Origin: UMGS1601 sp900553335 | GTDB taxonomy: Bacteria; Bacillota; Clostridia; Oscillospirales; Ruminococcaceae | DNA: 64,000 nt | Direction of reading: 5' to 3' | Assembly: GCA_937920725.1 (NCBI GenBank) | Contig: CALEUW010000010.1 | Location: forward strand, 24,969 to 88,968 | Shown: positions 35,530-44,657 of the stretch, piece after piece | Layout: the number at the start of each line of letters is the position of its first letter | Numbering within the stretch: position 1 is the stretch's first letter | Notes under the pieces: generated by a model | Seen by the model: the letters and a program-made list of their open reading frames with translations, nothing else | Told to the model about the DNA's origin: nothing | The model's database searches: none | Translations under genes and position numbers: made by a program

Positions 35530-36465
35530 TTATTCCAAATTTTCTCCAAAAAGCTGAGCTAAAAACACGCTTCGCTCCTGCTCGTTCATCGCCAGAACCT
35601 GTTCTTTTGTATAACCCATCTTTTCGAGTTCCTTGTCAGTCACTCCCAGAGAATCAAAAAGCGCAAGTATATATTCATCAGATGAAGGCGTATTGTTTTT
35701 ATTCTGCAAAAGCTCTGTTTCTGTTATTTCTGTATAGTCATCAGGAAGCACAAAAACCGATTCGTCAGCCTCGTTTTTAAATTCTGAAACCGTAAAGTCG
35801 GACTGAATAACCGTTTCCAAAATATTTGAATCATACCTTATAATCTTAAGCGTAGTGTTGTCAAAGAAATACGAAACGGTCTGCTCCTCACCGACATTGT
35901 TTTTTATCTCATAACGTTCTCTTATATAATTTTCACCGTTATATTCAACCTCATATGTGTCAAGCGATTTCAGCGTTTTCAGACTCGGAAGATATGTGTT
36001 TATACCCGCCCTTATGCTGTCACTCGTTTTCGACTCGCATTTTGCATAGGTTTTATCGTTCACGTTTAAAACATATGCAACAGAATCGGTAATTAAATAC
36101 TCAGAGCTTGCAGCTACGGTTGTTACATTATAGTAATACTTGTCACCTTCAAAAGAAGAAATTTTTACAGGGTTTTCCGATATAAGTCCCATAGAATGAG
36201 TTTCTAGAGTTCCTGTAAGAGTAAACGTTCCGCCGTTTATTATATCCATATATCTGTTTATTCTGCTCTTCTCGCCGCTAAGCTCTTTTATTTCCGTAAC
36301 ACCCGACTGAAGTATTCCGCTTCCGACTTCTTCAGTCGCCTGAACAGTAGATTCGGATACTTTTTCTTCTTTTGAGATAGTAGCCTTATTTTCATTACCG
36401 CAGGCGCAAAAAGCTGTAAGCGCTACTGAAACCGACAAAACTAAAGCACAAATTTTTTTAATCAA
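35530..36465 (-). CDS. Lipoprotein of unknown function
   Basis: The 311-residue protein has a signal peptide ending in the lipobox FCAC (cysteine about 21). The mature part is polar and beta-rich, with a layout like the lipid-binding LolA/LppX-like lipoproteins of Firmicutes. The C-terminus (LEKMGYTKEQVLAMNEQ) looks like a short helical repeat. The start is TTG at 36465 with GGAGGGG upstream. Function unknown. Confidence 0.72.
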   Translation of the reverse strand: MIKKICALVLSVSVALTAFCACGNENKATISKEEKVSESTVQATEEVGSGILQSGVTEIKELSGEKSRINRYMDIINGGTFTLTGTLETHSMGLISENPVKISSFEGDKYYYNVTTVAASSEYLITDSVAYVLNVNDKTYAKCESKTSDSIRAGINTYLPSLKTLKSLDTYEVEYNGENYIRERYEIKNNVGEEQTVSYFFDNTTLKIIRYDSNILETVIQSDFTVSEFKNEADESVFVLPDDYTEITETELLQNKNNTPSSDEYILALFDSLGVTDKELEKMGYTKEQVLAMNEQERSVFLAQLFGENLE

Positions 36466-36499
36466 ATTAAACCCCTCCGTATATTACACACAATAAGTG

Positions 36500-37855
36500 T
36501 TAATTCTTCAGCGACTGCATAGGCGCCGGTATCTGTCCTCCTCGGTTTATAAACTTTGAAGCTGATTCATTCTTTAAAGGCATAACAGGTCCGCAGCCAA
36601 AGAGTCCGCCCCAGTCAAGCTCCTCGCCGACCTTTTTACCGATTGCAGGAATAATTCTTACAGCAGTTGTCTTTGAATTCACCATGCCTATAGCCGCTTC
36701 ATCCGCAATTATCGCAGCAAGCGTATCCTCAGCAGTATCTCCCGGAACTACTATCATATCAAGTCCTACTGAACAAACCGCCGTCATAGCTTCGAGTTTT
36801 TCTATGCAAAGTGTTCCCGCTTTAGCCGCTTCTATCATTCCTGCATCCTCAGATACAGGGATAAACGCACCGGAAAGTCCGCCGATTCTCGAACAAGCCA
36901 TAACGCCGCCTTTTTTAACTGCATCGTTTAGCATTGCAAGCGTTGCGGTAGTTCCGTGAGTTCCGCATCTCTCAAGCCCTATTTCCTCTAGGATATGTGC
37001 CACACTGTCGCCGACCGCAGGCGTAGGAGCCAGCGATAAATCCACTATTCCAAAAGGCACTCCCAACCGCTCCGATGCCGTAACACCGACAAGCTGTCCG
37101 ATTCTTGTAATCTTATAAGAAGTTTTCTTTATTATGTCAGCTATCTCGGAAATATTGGCATCAGGGTGCTTGGAAAGCGCACTTCTTACAACTCCCGGTC
37201 CCGATACGCCGACGTTTATCATGCAGTCAGGCTCTCCGACTCCGTGAAAAGCACCTGCCATAAACGGGTTATCTTCAACTGCATTGCAAAATACAACTAG
37301 CTTTGCCGCTCCGAAACAAGCCTTGTCAACTGTTTTTTCAGCGCACTCTTTGATTATCTTTCCCATTATTTTACAAGCATCTAAATTTATTCCGGTCTTT
37401 GTAGAACCGATGTTTACAGACGAACAAACTCTCTCTGTAACGCTAAGAGCTTCCGGAATAGAGTTAATAAGCTCTATATCTCCGGCTGAAAAGCCCTTTT
37501 GAACTAATGCCGAATATCCGCCGATAAGATTTACTCCTACCGCCTTTGCTGCTTCGTCCATAGCTTTAGCAAAAGGAACAGGCGAGCATTTACAAGCAGC
37601 AGAAATTATAGCTATCGGAGTTACGGAAATTCTTTTATTTATAATTGGAATACCGAATTCCTTTTCAATCTCTTCTCCGACCTTAACTAAGTTCTTTGCC
37701 TTGTCGGTTATCTTATCATAAACCTTTTTGCAGGCAACATCAATATCGCTGTCAATACAATCGAGAAGAGATATTCCCATTGTTATAGTTCTGATATCAA
37801 GACATTCATCCTGAATCATTCTGATAGTTTCTAATATGTCATAGGCATTGAGCAT
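36500..37855 (-). CDS. PFL-fold UPF0210 (DUF711) family protein
   Basis: The 451-residue protein belongs to the UPF0210 family, related in fold to pyruvate formate-lyase. Conserved features include MGISLLDCID near the start and long glycine-rich segments such as NVGVSGPGVVRSAL. Its role is unknown, but it is nearly always encoded next to the small ACT protein found 20 bases upstream here. The pair is thought to sense a small metabolite. Confidence 0.9.
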   Translation of the reverse strand: MLNAYDILETIRMIQDECLDIRTITMGISLLDCIDSDIDVACKKVYDKITDKAKNLVKVGEEIEKEFGIPIINKRISVTPIAIISAACKCSPVPFAKAMDEAAKAVGVNLIGGYSALVQKGFSAGDIELINSIPEALSVTERVCSSVNIGSTKTGINLDACKIMGKIIKECAEKTVDKACFGAAKLVVFCNAVEDNPFMAGAFHGVGEPDCMINVGVSGPGVVRSALSKHPDANISEIADIIKKTSYKITRIGQLVGVTASERLGVPFGIVDLSLAPTPAVGDSVAHILEEIGLERCGTHGTTATLAMLNDAVKKGGVMACSRIGGLSGAFIPVSEDAGMIEAAKAGTLCIEKLEAMTAVCSVGLDMIVVPGDTAEDTLAAIIADEAAIGMVNSKTTAVRIIPAIGKKVGEELDWGGLFGCGPVMPLKNESASKFINRGGQIPAPMQSLKN

Positions 37856-37875
37856 TAAAATTTTCCTCCCGATTA

Positions 37876-38145
37876 TTAGATGTGGTGCATACAGTTAAAA
37901 ACGCTCTCGTGCATAGCGTGTATTTTAAGTCCCATTTCATCGCCGGCTGCTGTCATTTTGTCGCTTAACACTCCGAATTCCGTATTAAGCTTTGAAATGT
38001 CAACAAGCATTATCATTGCAAACATATCCTGCAAAACAGACTGTGTAACCTCTATTACATTCGCATTGTATTCAGAACAAATTGCGGACACCTTAGCAAG
38101 AATTCCGACAGCGTCCTTTCCTATTACAGTAACAATCGCTCTCAT
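37876..38145 (-). CDS. ACT-domain protein, UPF0237 family
   Basis: The 89-residue protein is a single ACT domain (VTVIGKDAVGILAKVSAICSEYNANV), a fold that binds amino acids. The ATG at 38145 has GGAGG eight bases upstream; a longer frame to 38160 includes that site. It is the usual partner of UPF0210, which follows. Confidence 0.92.
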   Translation of the reverse strand: MRAIVTVIGKDAVGILAKVSAICSEYNANVIEVTQSVLQDMFAMIMLVDISKLNTEFGVLSDKMTAAGDEMGLKIHAMHESVFNCMHHI

Positions 38146-38301
38146 ATTTACTACCTCCATACTTAAATTTATTCTTAGCTACAGTATAACATAAAAATCC
38201 AGTTTTGCAAACCGTTTTAAAAGATTTTTTCTTTTGCACTTTAAATTTGATGAATTTTATGGTATACTCAATACAAAAAATAATGAAAAGGTGAATAAAA
38301 A

Positions 38302-39159
38302 ATGAAATTCAACGGACTTATCGACTGTCATACTCATACGTCCTTCTCTCCCGATTCCGAAGAGCCTGCAATCAATATGATTGAAAAGGCTATCTCGCTT
38401 GGACTTTCGGCATACGCGATAACAGACCACTGCGAATGCAACCGCTGGTATTCTATGGAGCATTACGGCGCAAAGGAAAACGGATATGACACATGGGATT
38501 TTAATAAAGATTACGAAAGAAGCGTCAGCTTTGTGACAAATATGAAAGAAGAATACAAAGGTAAGCTAAATCTTATCTGCGGAATAGAGCTTGGTCAGGC
38601 AACCCACGACTATTACATTGCCGACAAGATTGCAGAAGACTCACGTCTTGATTTTATAATCGGCTCAATGCATCAGCTTCCTAACAATGATGACTTTGCA
38701 TTTATCAAATACGAAAACTATGATTATCAAGGTATAATGAATCTTATCGAGGACTATTACAAGGAGCTTTATAAGCTTTGCTGTTGGGGAAAATTCGATG
38801 TTCTCGGTCATGTTACCTACACTCTAAGATATATAGAAGGAAACGCAGGCATAAAAGTAGATATGTCTAAATTTGAGGATTTGATTCGGGAATGCTTCAA
38901 AAAGCTGATTGAATCAGGAAAAGGAATAGAAATAAATACCTCAGGACTTCGTCAAAAATACGGCAAACCGTTTCCCCACAAAGAAATTCTTGAAATTTAC
39001 AAGGAACTCGGCGGAGAGATACTTTCTCTCGGATCAGACGCTCATTGCAAGGAAGATCTCGGAAAGGGAATCGCTGAATGTGCAGAGCTTGCAAAACAAA
39101 CGGGATTTAAATATATAACCTATTTCAAAAATCGAAAGCCTGAGTTTTTACCGCTTTAA
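38302..39159 (+). CDS. PHP-domain phosphatase, HisJ-like
   Basis: The 285-residue protein has the PHP metal motifs (DCHTHTSFSPDSEEP at the N-terminus, ITDHCE, GIELGQ and a late GSDAHCKEDLG). It resembles histidinol-phosphatases. No other his genes are nearby, and it is followed 17 bases later by an arabinofuranosidase gene, so a role on another phosphate ester is possible. Confidence 0.85.
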   Translation: MKFNGLIDCHTHTSFSPDSEEPAINMIEKAISLGLSAYAITDHCECNRWYSMEHYGAKENGYDTWDFNKDYERSVSFVTNMKEEYKGKLNLICGIELGQATHDYYIADKIAEDSRLDFIIGSMHQLPNNDDFAFIKYENYDYQGIMNLIEDYYKELYKLCCWGKFDVLGHVTYTLRYIEGNAGIKVDMSKFEDLIRECFKKLIESGKGIEINTSGLRQKYGKPFPHKEILEIYKELGGEILSLGSDAHCKEDLGKGIAECAELAKQTGFKYITYFKNRKPEFLPL

Positions 39160-39176
39160 AGTAAAGGAAAAATACT

Positions 39177-41087
39177 ATGGATACGCAATTTATCAACAGA
39201 TTTAAAATTAATGACAGCTTCTTCGGAAGATATGAGCGCCTTATAAAAAATGTAGTGATTCCATATCAGGAAAAAGCAATCAAAGATCAGATAAAAGGCG
39301 CTGAAAAAAGCCACGCTCTGGAAAACTTTAAAATGGCCGCTGAAATTATAAAAACAGGAAAATGCAGCGGTGATTTTTACGGAATGGTTTTTCAGGACAG
39401 TGATGTTGCTAAATGGCTTGAAGGAGCAGCATATTCTCTTGTATTATTCCCCGATGAAGATCTTCTTAAAAGATGTGATGAGGTCATAAATATTATCGGA
39501 GAAGCTCAGCACAAGGACGGATACTTAAACACTTATTTCACAGTAAAAAAGCCTGACAAACGCTATACTAATCTTCAGGAGGCTCACGAGCTTTACTGTG
39601 CCGGACATATGATAGAAGCCGCCGTCGCATACTATGAATGCACAGGCAAAGACAAGCTTTTGAAAATCATGTGTCTTATGGCAGATAATATTTACGAGCA
39701 TTTCATAACTAATAAAGCTGAGGGATACCCCGGGCATCCTGAAATAGAACTTGCTCTTTTAAGACTTTATCGCACTACCGGAAACGAAAAGTATAAGGAA
39801 CTGTCGCTTCATTTTATAAACGTCCGAGGAGTTGACAGTAAGTTTTATGAAAAAGAAAGCCGCTTGAGAGGCTGGACAGTATGGGGAAACAACCCATTAG
39901 ATACCGAATACTGCCAATGCTTTGCGCCTGTAAGAGAACAGCGTGACGCCGTAGGTCATGCGGTCAGGGCAGTTTATCTTTACACCGCTATGGCGGACGC
40001 CGCTAAGATAACTGGCGATGAAGGGCTTAAAGACGCCTGCAAAAAACTATGGAACAGCATAACGCAAAAGCGTATGTATCTTACCGGAGCTATAGGCTCA
40101 GGCTATGAGGGAGAGGCATTTACTAAGGATTATCATCTTCCAAGCGATACAGCCTACGCCGAAACCTGTGCGTCAATAGGACTTATTTTCTTTGCGAGAA
40201 AGATGCTTGCTCTTGAAAAGAAAAGTGAATATGCCGACATTTTAGAAAGAGCGCTTTACAATACTGTTCTTGCGGGAATGGAGCTTGACGGAACTAAATT
40301 TTTCTATGTAAATCCTCTCGAATGTATGATAGGCGTTTCAGGTGAATCAAGAACTCACTTTCATACTCTTGCACACAGGCCGAAATGGTTTTCATGTGCA
40401 TGCTGCCCTCCAAATGTTGCAAGACTTTTGCCGTCTATTGCCGAATACGCCTTTACACTTGACGAAAAAACGCTCTTTATCAACTTGTTTATAGGCGGGG
40501 TTCTTGATTTAAGCAACATTCTTGGAGTTAAAGTTGTTTCAAAAACCGAATATCCTTACGATGGTAAAATAAGCTATAGCTTTTTGGGGAAAGGCAGCTT
40601 TACGCTTGCAATAAGACTGCCGTCATGGAGTGAAGAAACAGTAATTCTTAAAAACAACCAAACTGCTGCTTTTAAGGAAAGTGACGGATACGCTTATTTA
40701 GAGCTTTGCGAAAAAGACGAAGTAACAGTTCTGTTTGATATGTCGCCCAAACAAATTTATGCGTCAAGAAACGTATTTGACTTAAACGGAAAAACCGCTT
40801 TCTCAAGAGGTCCTCTGATTTACTGTGCAGAAGGCATCGACAACGAATTTGATCTAAGAAGCATATATGTTTCAAAGCCTGCTAATCCCGTAGTTTCAAA
40901 ATTTGATCCAAATCTTCTTTACGGAATCTGCGAGATGACGATTGACGGAGAAAAACTGACGACAGAAAACAAACTGTATTTCTACGGTCAGCAAAAATCT
41001 AAGCCTGTAAAGATTAAGCTTATTCCCTACTATGCGTGGGCAAACAGAGATAAATGCGATATGAGAGTATGGCTTCCTGAGGCATAA
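39177..41087 (+). CDS. GH127 beta-L-arabinofuranosidase
   Basis: The 636-residue intracellular enzyme belongs to the family that releases beta-L-arabinofuranose from plant hydroxyproline-linked or pectic arabinan. It has the (alpha/alpha)6 barrel length and the family hallmark FSCACCPPNVARL (about 401-413), whose cysteines bind zinc and supply the nucleophile. No signal peptide is present, so it probably acts on imported oligosaccharides. It shares a transcript with the PHP protein. Confidence 0.9.
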   Translation: MDTQFINRFKINDSFFGRYERLIKNVVIPYQEKAIKDQIKGAEKSHALENFKMAAEIIKTGKCSGDFYGMVFQDSDVAKWLEGAAYSLVLFPDEDLLKRCDEVINIIGEAQHKDGYLNTYFTVKKPDKRYTNLQEAHELYCAGHMIEAAVAYYECTGKDKLLKIMCLMADNIYEHFITNKAEGYPGHPEIELALLRLYRTTGNEKYKELSLHFINVRGVDSKFYEKESRLRGWTVWGNNPLDTEYCQCFAPVREQRDAVGHAVRAVYLYTAMADAAKITGDEGLKDACKKLWNSITQKRMYLTGAIGSGYEGEAFTKDYHLPSDTAYAETCASIGLIFFARKMLALEKKSEYADILERALYNTVLAGMELDGTKFFYVNPLECMIGVSGESRTHFHTLAHRPKWFSCACCPPNVARLLPSIAEYAFTLDEKTLFINLFIGGVLDLSNILGVKVVSKTEYPYDGKISYSFLGKGSFTLAIRLPSWSEETVILKNNQTAAFKESDGYAYLELCEKDEVTVLFDMSPKQIYASRNVFDLNGKTAFSRGPLIYCAEGIDNEFDLRSIYVSKPANPVVSKFDPNLLYGICEMTIDGEKLTTENKLYFYGQQKSKPVKIKLIPYYAWANRDKCDMRVWLPEA

Positions 41088-41091
41088 CAAA

Positions 41092-41127
41092 AGGTCTGCT
41101 GTAAAAAAACAGCAGACCTGATTTTTT
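41092..41127 (+). terminator. Terminator of the GH127 operon
   Basis: AGGTCTGCTGT pairs perfectly with ACAGCAGACCT and is followed by GATTTTTTC. Confidence 0.9.
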
Positions 41128-41245
41128 CAATAGGAGACACAACACCGTTATTCCATGTTTTTAGTGAAGTGGACTTATCTCCACACACTGAAAAAATTAA
41201 GATATCTCACGCCGTCTATGTCGAAGAGTGACATCTTAATTTAGA
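41122..41245 (-). repeat. Repeat R2, copy D
   Basis: On the minus strand it matches copies B and C: CTAAATTAAGATGTC, then GACGGCG, then TTTTTTCAGTG and a hairpin pairing with CACTAAAAA. Stem 1 is here closed by AAGAT/ATCTT with TCAC/GTGA, where copies B and C have TCC/GGA, so the pairing is kept while the bases differ. It lies just after the stop of the AEC transporter gene; no same-strand gene follows closely. Confidence 0.7.
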
Positions 41246-41254
41246 TATATTTTA

Positions 41255-42181
41255 TTATCTTAGAGCGAGAAAAAGACCTATTACAAGCGGAAGCGTTACA
41301 ACTGACATAATTGTTGTAATTCCAAACATCTGTGCAGAATAGTTTGCGTCTTTATCAAACCTTATTGCAAACATCGTTGCAATCGTTGCACTCGGACAGG
41401 AAACACACATAAGTGCTGTCATGGCGGCAGTATTATTAATGTCCGGCAAAAGCGCAAACAAAAAGCAAAGAAGCATCGGCACTATTATAAGCTTTATCGC
41501 ACATACAAGGTATATTCGTTTGTTAAAAAAAGCTTTTAAGATGTTATTCTGAGCAATAGTTGCTCCTGCAACTATCATGGCAAGAGGCGTAACGGTGGAG
41601 GCTATGTAATCGCACGGTTTATAAACGAGCTCGGGAATCTCGATTCTAAACAAAAACAGCAAAAAGCCCAAAACTGTTGCGACGATAGTTGGGTTTGTAA
41701 TTATCTTTTTAACGCTTATATATGACTTGTCATTTGTCACAGAATATACTCCATGCGTCCAAACTATTAAATTAAATGCAGTATTTACAGCAGTTACATA
41801 AAACACTCCCTCCGTACCAAACAAAGCAAGTGCCAAAGGAATACCCATAAAACCGCAATTTGAATACATCGCATTAAGCCGCTCCGTCACATAACTACGG
41901 CTGTGCCTTTCCCTTATCAAAAGATATGCAAAAGCTCCGAAAATCAAAAATCCAACAGCTGACAGAACAAACGCTATACCAAGTCCTTTTAAAAGATGAT
42001 AGGAAAAATCCTGCTGATATGAAACCACTATCAAAACGGGATTCACCACATATAAAACGAGGTTTGAAAGAGATGAGCTGCCCTCTTTTGTTATAAGCTT
42101 AAGTTTATAACAAATAGCACCCACTCCTACAAGTATAAGCATAATTACAACCTGCTTAAAAAGCAGCCATACCAGATCCAT
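41255..42181 (-). CDS. AEC-family transporter (auxin efflux carrier-like)
   Basis: The 308-residue protein has ten membrane segments and the AEC pattern of two five-helix halves, with NPVLIVVSYQQDF and SNCGFMGIPLAL. Bacterial members export or import organic acids such as malate or malonate. The substrate is not shown. It follows the ECF/coaX group on the same strand after a terminator. Confidence 0.88.
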   Translation of the reverse strand: MDLVWLLFKQVVIMLILVGVGAICYKLKLITKEGSSSLSNLVLYVVNPVLIVVSYQQDFSYHLLKGLGIAFVLSAVGFLIFGAFAYLLIRERHSRSYVTERLNAMYSNCGFMGIPLALALFGTEGVFYVTAVNTAFNLIVWTHGVYSVTNDKSYISVKKIITNPTIVATVLGFLLFLFRIEIPELVYKPCDYIASTVTPLAMIVAGATIAQNNILKAFFNKRIYLVCAIKLIIVPMLLCFLFALLPDINNTAAMTALMCVSCPSATIATMFAIRFDKDANYSAQMFGITTIMSVVTLPLVIGLFLALR

Positions 42182-42209
42182 TTTATTATCTCACGTCCTA
42201 AAATATCAA

Positions 42210-42231
42210 AGGCGGCTGCTCGCCGCCTCAG
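42210..42231 (-). terminator. Hairpin terminator after the ECF transporter gene
   Basis: A 7-bp GC-rich stem, AGGCGGC with GCCGCCT, is followed on the minus strand by TTGATATTTT. The T-run is weak. Confidence 0.55.
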
Positions 42232-42234
42232 TGA

Positions 42235-42822
42235 TTATTTTGAAGCGTTTAAACGCTTTCCCTTTCCTATACTGATAAGCTTAACTATAGTAGGACTCAA
42301 AACTATGTTTATTGCCATTTCGATAAGGAAATTTACTCCAACTAATGCGATTATCATGTACTTTCCTGCACTTTCATACCCTGATGCAGCCGCCCATGCG
42401 TTAATAGTGTCAAAAAAGAACACTCTGCATCCAAGAAGGAAAATACCTGTATTCACTACAGGACATACGATTGCCGCAACTGCAACTGCCAAAATAAGAT
42501 TTACTTTTTCAAGTAAAAGATAAACAAGTCCTGCTGCAAGTCCGGCAAGCGCTCCCTTTAAAAGAACTGTAATAACAGTTCCGGGAATACTTAATGCAAA
42601 AAATGTCGAAGCGTCAGTTATAAGTACCACAACGCCGAATACAAAGCCAAGCCACGCTCCTGCCTTGTAACCATACATTGCCGCTCCGACTACTATCGGC
42701 ACAAGCACCAGCGAAATGTTGAAAATTCCCGTAGGTCTTATAACTACAGCGAGTACCTGCAAAACTACTACGATTGCAGTAAACAGACCGATTCCTACTA
42801 CCTTTTTTGTTGTGTTTGACAT
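42235..42822 (-). CDS. ECF transporter substrate-capture (S) subunit, possibly for pantothenate
   Basis: The 195-residue protein has six membrane helices and the S-component layout, with the N-terminal TKKVVGIGLFTAIVVVLQVL. S subunits bind a vitamin and dock with a shared energising module. It is encoded 66 bases after coaX, the pantothenate kinase, so pantothenate is a reasonable substrate. The energising subunits are not in this window. Confidence 0.82.
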   Translation of the reverse strand: MSNTTKKVVGIGLFTAIVVVLQVLAVVIRPTGIFNISLVLVPIVVGAAMYGYKAGAWLGFVFGVVVLITDASTFFALSIPGTVITVLLKGALAGLAAGLVYLLLEKVNLILAVAVAAIVCPVVNTGIFLLGCRVFFFDTINAWAAASGYESAGKYMIIALVGVNFLIEMAINIVLSPTIVKLISIGKGKRLNASK

Positions 42823-42888
42823 AAAAATTACTCCTTACTGCCGTTCGGGCATCTCCCGATACAGCGCAAATTTTGAGCAGCTTCTGTG

Positions 42889-43662
42889 TTACTGTTTATT
42901 TTTGAAATAAATCGCCAGCGACCCTTCGGTAACAAGATCATCGTCAATTATAACTTCTTTCTCACAATGCTTAACAACGCATGGTGCGAGTCCTCCTGTC
43001 GCAACAACTGTCGCATCTTCACCCAGCACCGATTTGTACCGCTTAATCATTCCGTCAATCATAGAAGCATTTCCAAGTATGATTCCCGATTTCATACAAT
43101 CAACCGTGTTTGCACCTATTATAATGTCGCTTTTCAGCTCGGTGTTGATGTGCGGAAGCTGTGCTGTACGGCTTGAAAGCGCATCGAGAGAAATTTTAAT
43201 GCCGGGCATGATTGCTCCGCCTATAAACGCTCCCGATCTGTCTATCGCCGTAATCGTTGTTGCCGTTCCGAGATCAAAAATAATCATAGGCGGCTTATAC
43301 TTTTCAAGCGCACCGACAGCGGCACATATTAAATCCGCTCCGGCAATTGTCGTGTCGTCTATTTTAATGTTAAGCCCCGTCTTGATTCCGGGTCCGACAA
43401 CAAGCGGATTTATCCCCGTAAGTCTTCTTATCGCCTGTTTACAAGCGGTGAGAAGCGGTGGAACAACGCTCGAAATAATAGCTCCGTCGATTTTTTTCAA
43501 ATCAAATTCGTTTATCTCTGCAGCAGACTTGAAAAGCATTGCACACTGATCCTCAGTCATTCTTGAATCGGTTGCAAATCTTGAAGAAAATTCAAGACTC
43601 TTTTCCTTCGTATATGCTGATAAAACAATATTTGTATTGCCTATATCGACTGTAAGCACCAT
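42889..43662 (-). CDS. coaX: Type III pantothenate kinase
   Basis: CoaX phosphorylates pantothenate, the first step of CoA synthesis, using a potassium-dependent ASKHA fold. The 257-residue protein shows VDIGNTN at the N-terminus, GADLICAAVGAL, FDLGTATTI and the late VATGGLAPCV. The ATG at 43662 lies eight bases after AGGAGG; a longer frame to 43683 overlaps that site. Confidence 0.95.
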   Translation of the reverse strand: MVLTVDIGNTNIVLSAYTKEKSLEFSSRFATDSRMTEDQCAMLFKSAAEINEFDLKKIDGAIISSVVPPLLTACKQAIRRLTGINPLVVGPGIKTGLNIKIDDTTIAGADLICAAVGALEKYKPPMIIFDLGTATTITAIDRSGAFIGGAIMPGIKISLDALSSRTAQLPHINTELKSDIIIGANTVDCMKSGIILGNASMIDGMIKRYKSVLGEDATVVATGGLAPCVVKHCEKEVIIDDDLVTEGSLAIYFKNKQ

Positions 43663-43815
43663 AAATAAGCCCTCCTGTAACATTTTACTGCAAAAGCATT
43701 ATACTACTATTTTTTGAAAAATTCAAGTGCCGTGGAAAAATTAGGATATATGTACAGAAAAACTCCCTTAAAACAGCAGAACTTCATCGTTTTGTTATTA
43801 TATTTCGAGTTGCTG

Positions 43816-43831
43816 TAACAAATTTGTCACA
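43816..43831. promoter_or_regulatory. Palindromic operator-like site
   Basis: GTAACAAATTTGTCAC is a near-perfect palindrome about 20 bases upstream of the -35 box of the candidate small RNA. A second broken half (TTCGTAAC) follows. A repressor or activator site is plausible. Confidence 0.45.
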
Positions 43832-43850
43832 ATTCGTAACAGCTTTGTTG

Positions 43851-43879
43851 TTGAAAACAATCGGCAAACGTCTTATAAT
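43851..43879 (+). promoter_or_regulatory. Promoter of the candidate small RNA
   Basis: TTGAAA and TATAAT are separated by 17 bases. Confidence 0.75.
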
Positions 43880-43885
43880 TTAATT

Positions 43886-44023
43886 ACAGTAATTCTTAAA
43901 GAGTTCTTTAAGAATTCTCGTGAATATGAATTGAATGCCCGAGGTATTCAGCTCATTTCATCCTCTCCAAAATTTTTACACTGATTTACTTTCTGAGCAG
44001 CCGTTTTGGATGCTCTTTTTTTT
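43886..44023 (+). ncRNA. Candidate small RNA or leader RNA
   Basis: A consensus promoter upstream and a strong terminator (GAGCAGCC-GTTT-TGGATGCTC, then eight T residues at 44016-44023) delimit about 138 bases without a real open frame. A perfect inverted repeat (ATTCTTAAAGA/TCTTTAAGAAT) lies near the 5' end. A TGAATA/TATTCA pairing lies further on, with alternative pairing through CTCG/CGAG. It could be an independent small RNA or an attenuator leader for the acetyltransferase gene 80 bases downstream. I do not recognise its class. Confidence 0.6.
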
Positions 44024-44103
44024 CGCAAATTTTCAATAATGGGCAACGCGCTATCATTCAACAAACGACCATACATAGTCGTTGTTATAACGAGGTATCA
44101 AAA

Positions 44104-44586
44104 ATGTATATACGACACGCAACTATTGACGATTTAAAACAAATATCCTCTGTTGAAGCAGAATGCTTCAGCAATGATGAAGCGGCAAGTGAAAGCAGCA
44201 TTTTAAATAGACTTACCGTATTTCCGAACCACTTTTGGCTTATGTTTGACGGCGGTATTTTAGTTGGTTTTGTAAACGGAATGGTTACCGACATAAAAGA
44301 TCTAGAAGATGATATGTATGAAGACGCATCCCTTCACGACGAAAACGGAAAATGGCAAATGATTTTCAGTGTTTGCACTTCTTTAACGTATCGGAACAAA
44401 GGCTGCGCCGGAAAAATCCTAAACACAGTTATTTCTGATGCAAAAGCACAGGGACGAGATGGACTCGTACTTACCTGCAAAAATAAGCTTATCGGATTTT
44501 ATAAAAAGTTTGGATTTACAGACGAAGGAATATCAAATTCATCTCACGGCGGAGCAGTATGGCATCAAATGAGGCTGAAGTTTTAA
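44104..44586 (+). CDS. GNAT-family N-acetyltransferase
   Basis: The 160-residue protein has the GNAT fold, with an acetyl-CoA-binding loop at about 96-105 (TYRNKGCAGKIL, in place of the usual Q/RxxGxG/A) and the C-terminal strand IGFYKKFGFTDEG. It resembles arylalkylamine-type acetyltransferases. The substrate is unknown. GAGG lies eight bases before the ATG. The candidate leader RNA upstream may regulate it. Confidence 0.85.
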   Translation: MYIRHATIDDLKQISSVEAECFSNDEAASESSILNRLTVFPNHFWLMFDGGILVGFVNGMVTDIKDLEDDMYEDASLHDENGKWQMIFSVCTSLTYRNKGCAGKILNTVISDAKAQGRDGLVLTCKNKLIGFYKKFGFTDEGISNSSHGGAVWHQMRLKF

Positions 44587-44626
44587 ATTTCACAATGCAA
44601 AATCTAAAGGCAAAATTCTCTTTTAC

Positions 44627-44654
44627 TTGACAAACACTTTTAATATGCTATAAT
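44627..44654 (+). promoter_or_regulatory. Consensus promoter entering the hairpin array
   Basis: TTGACA and TATAAT are separated by 16 bases. No coding sequence follows; the first transcribed bases would be the hairpin array. Confidence 0.7.
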
Positions 44655-44657
44655 AAC

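Noticed and set aside
43034..43549. Plus-strand frame of 171 residues opposite coaX
   Set aside because: coaX is unmistakable on the minus strand, and this frame has no ribosome site or family resemblance.
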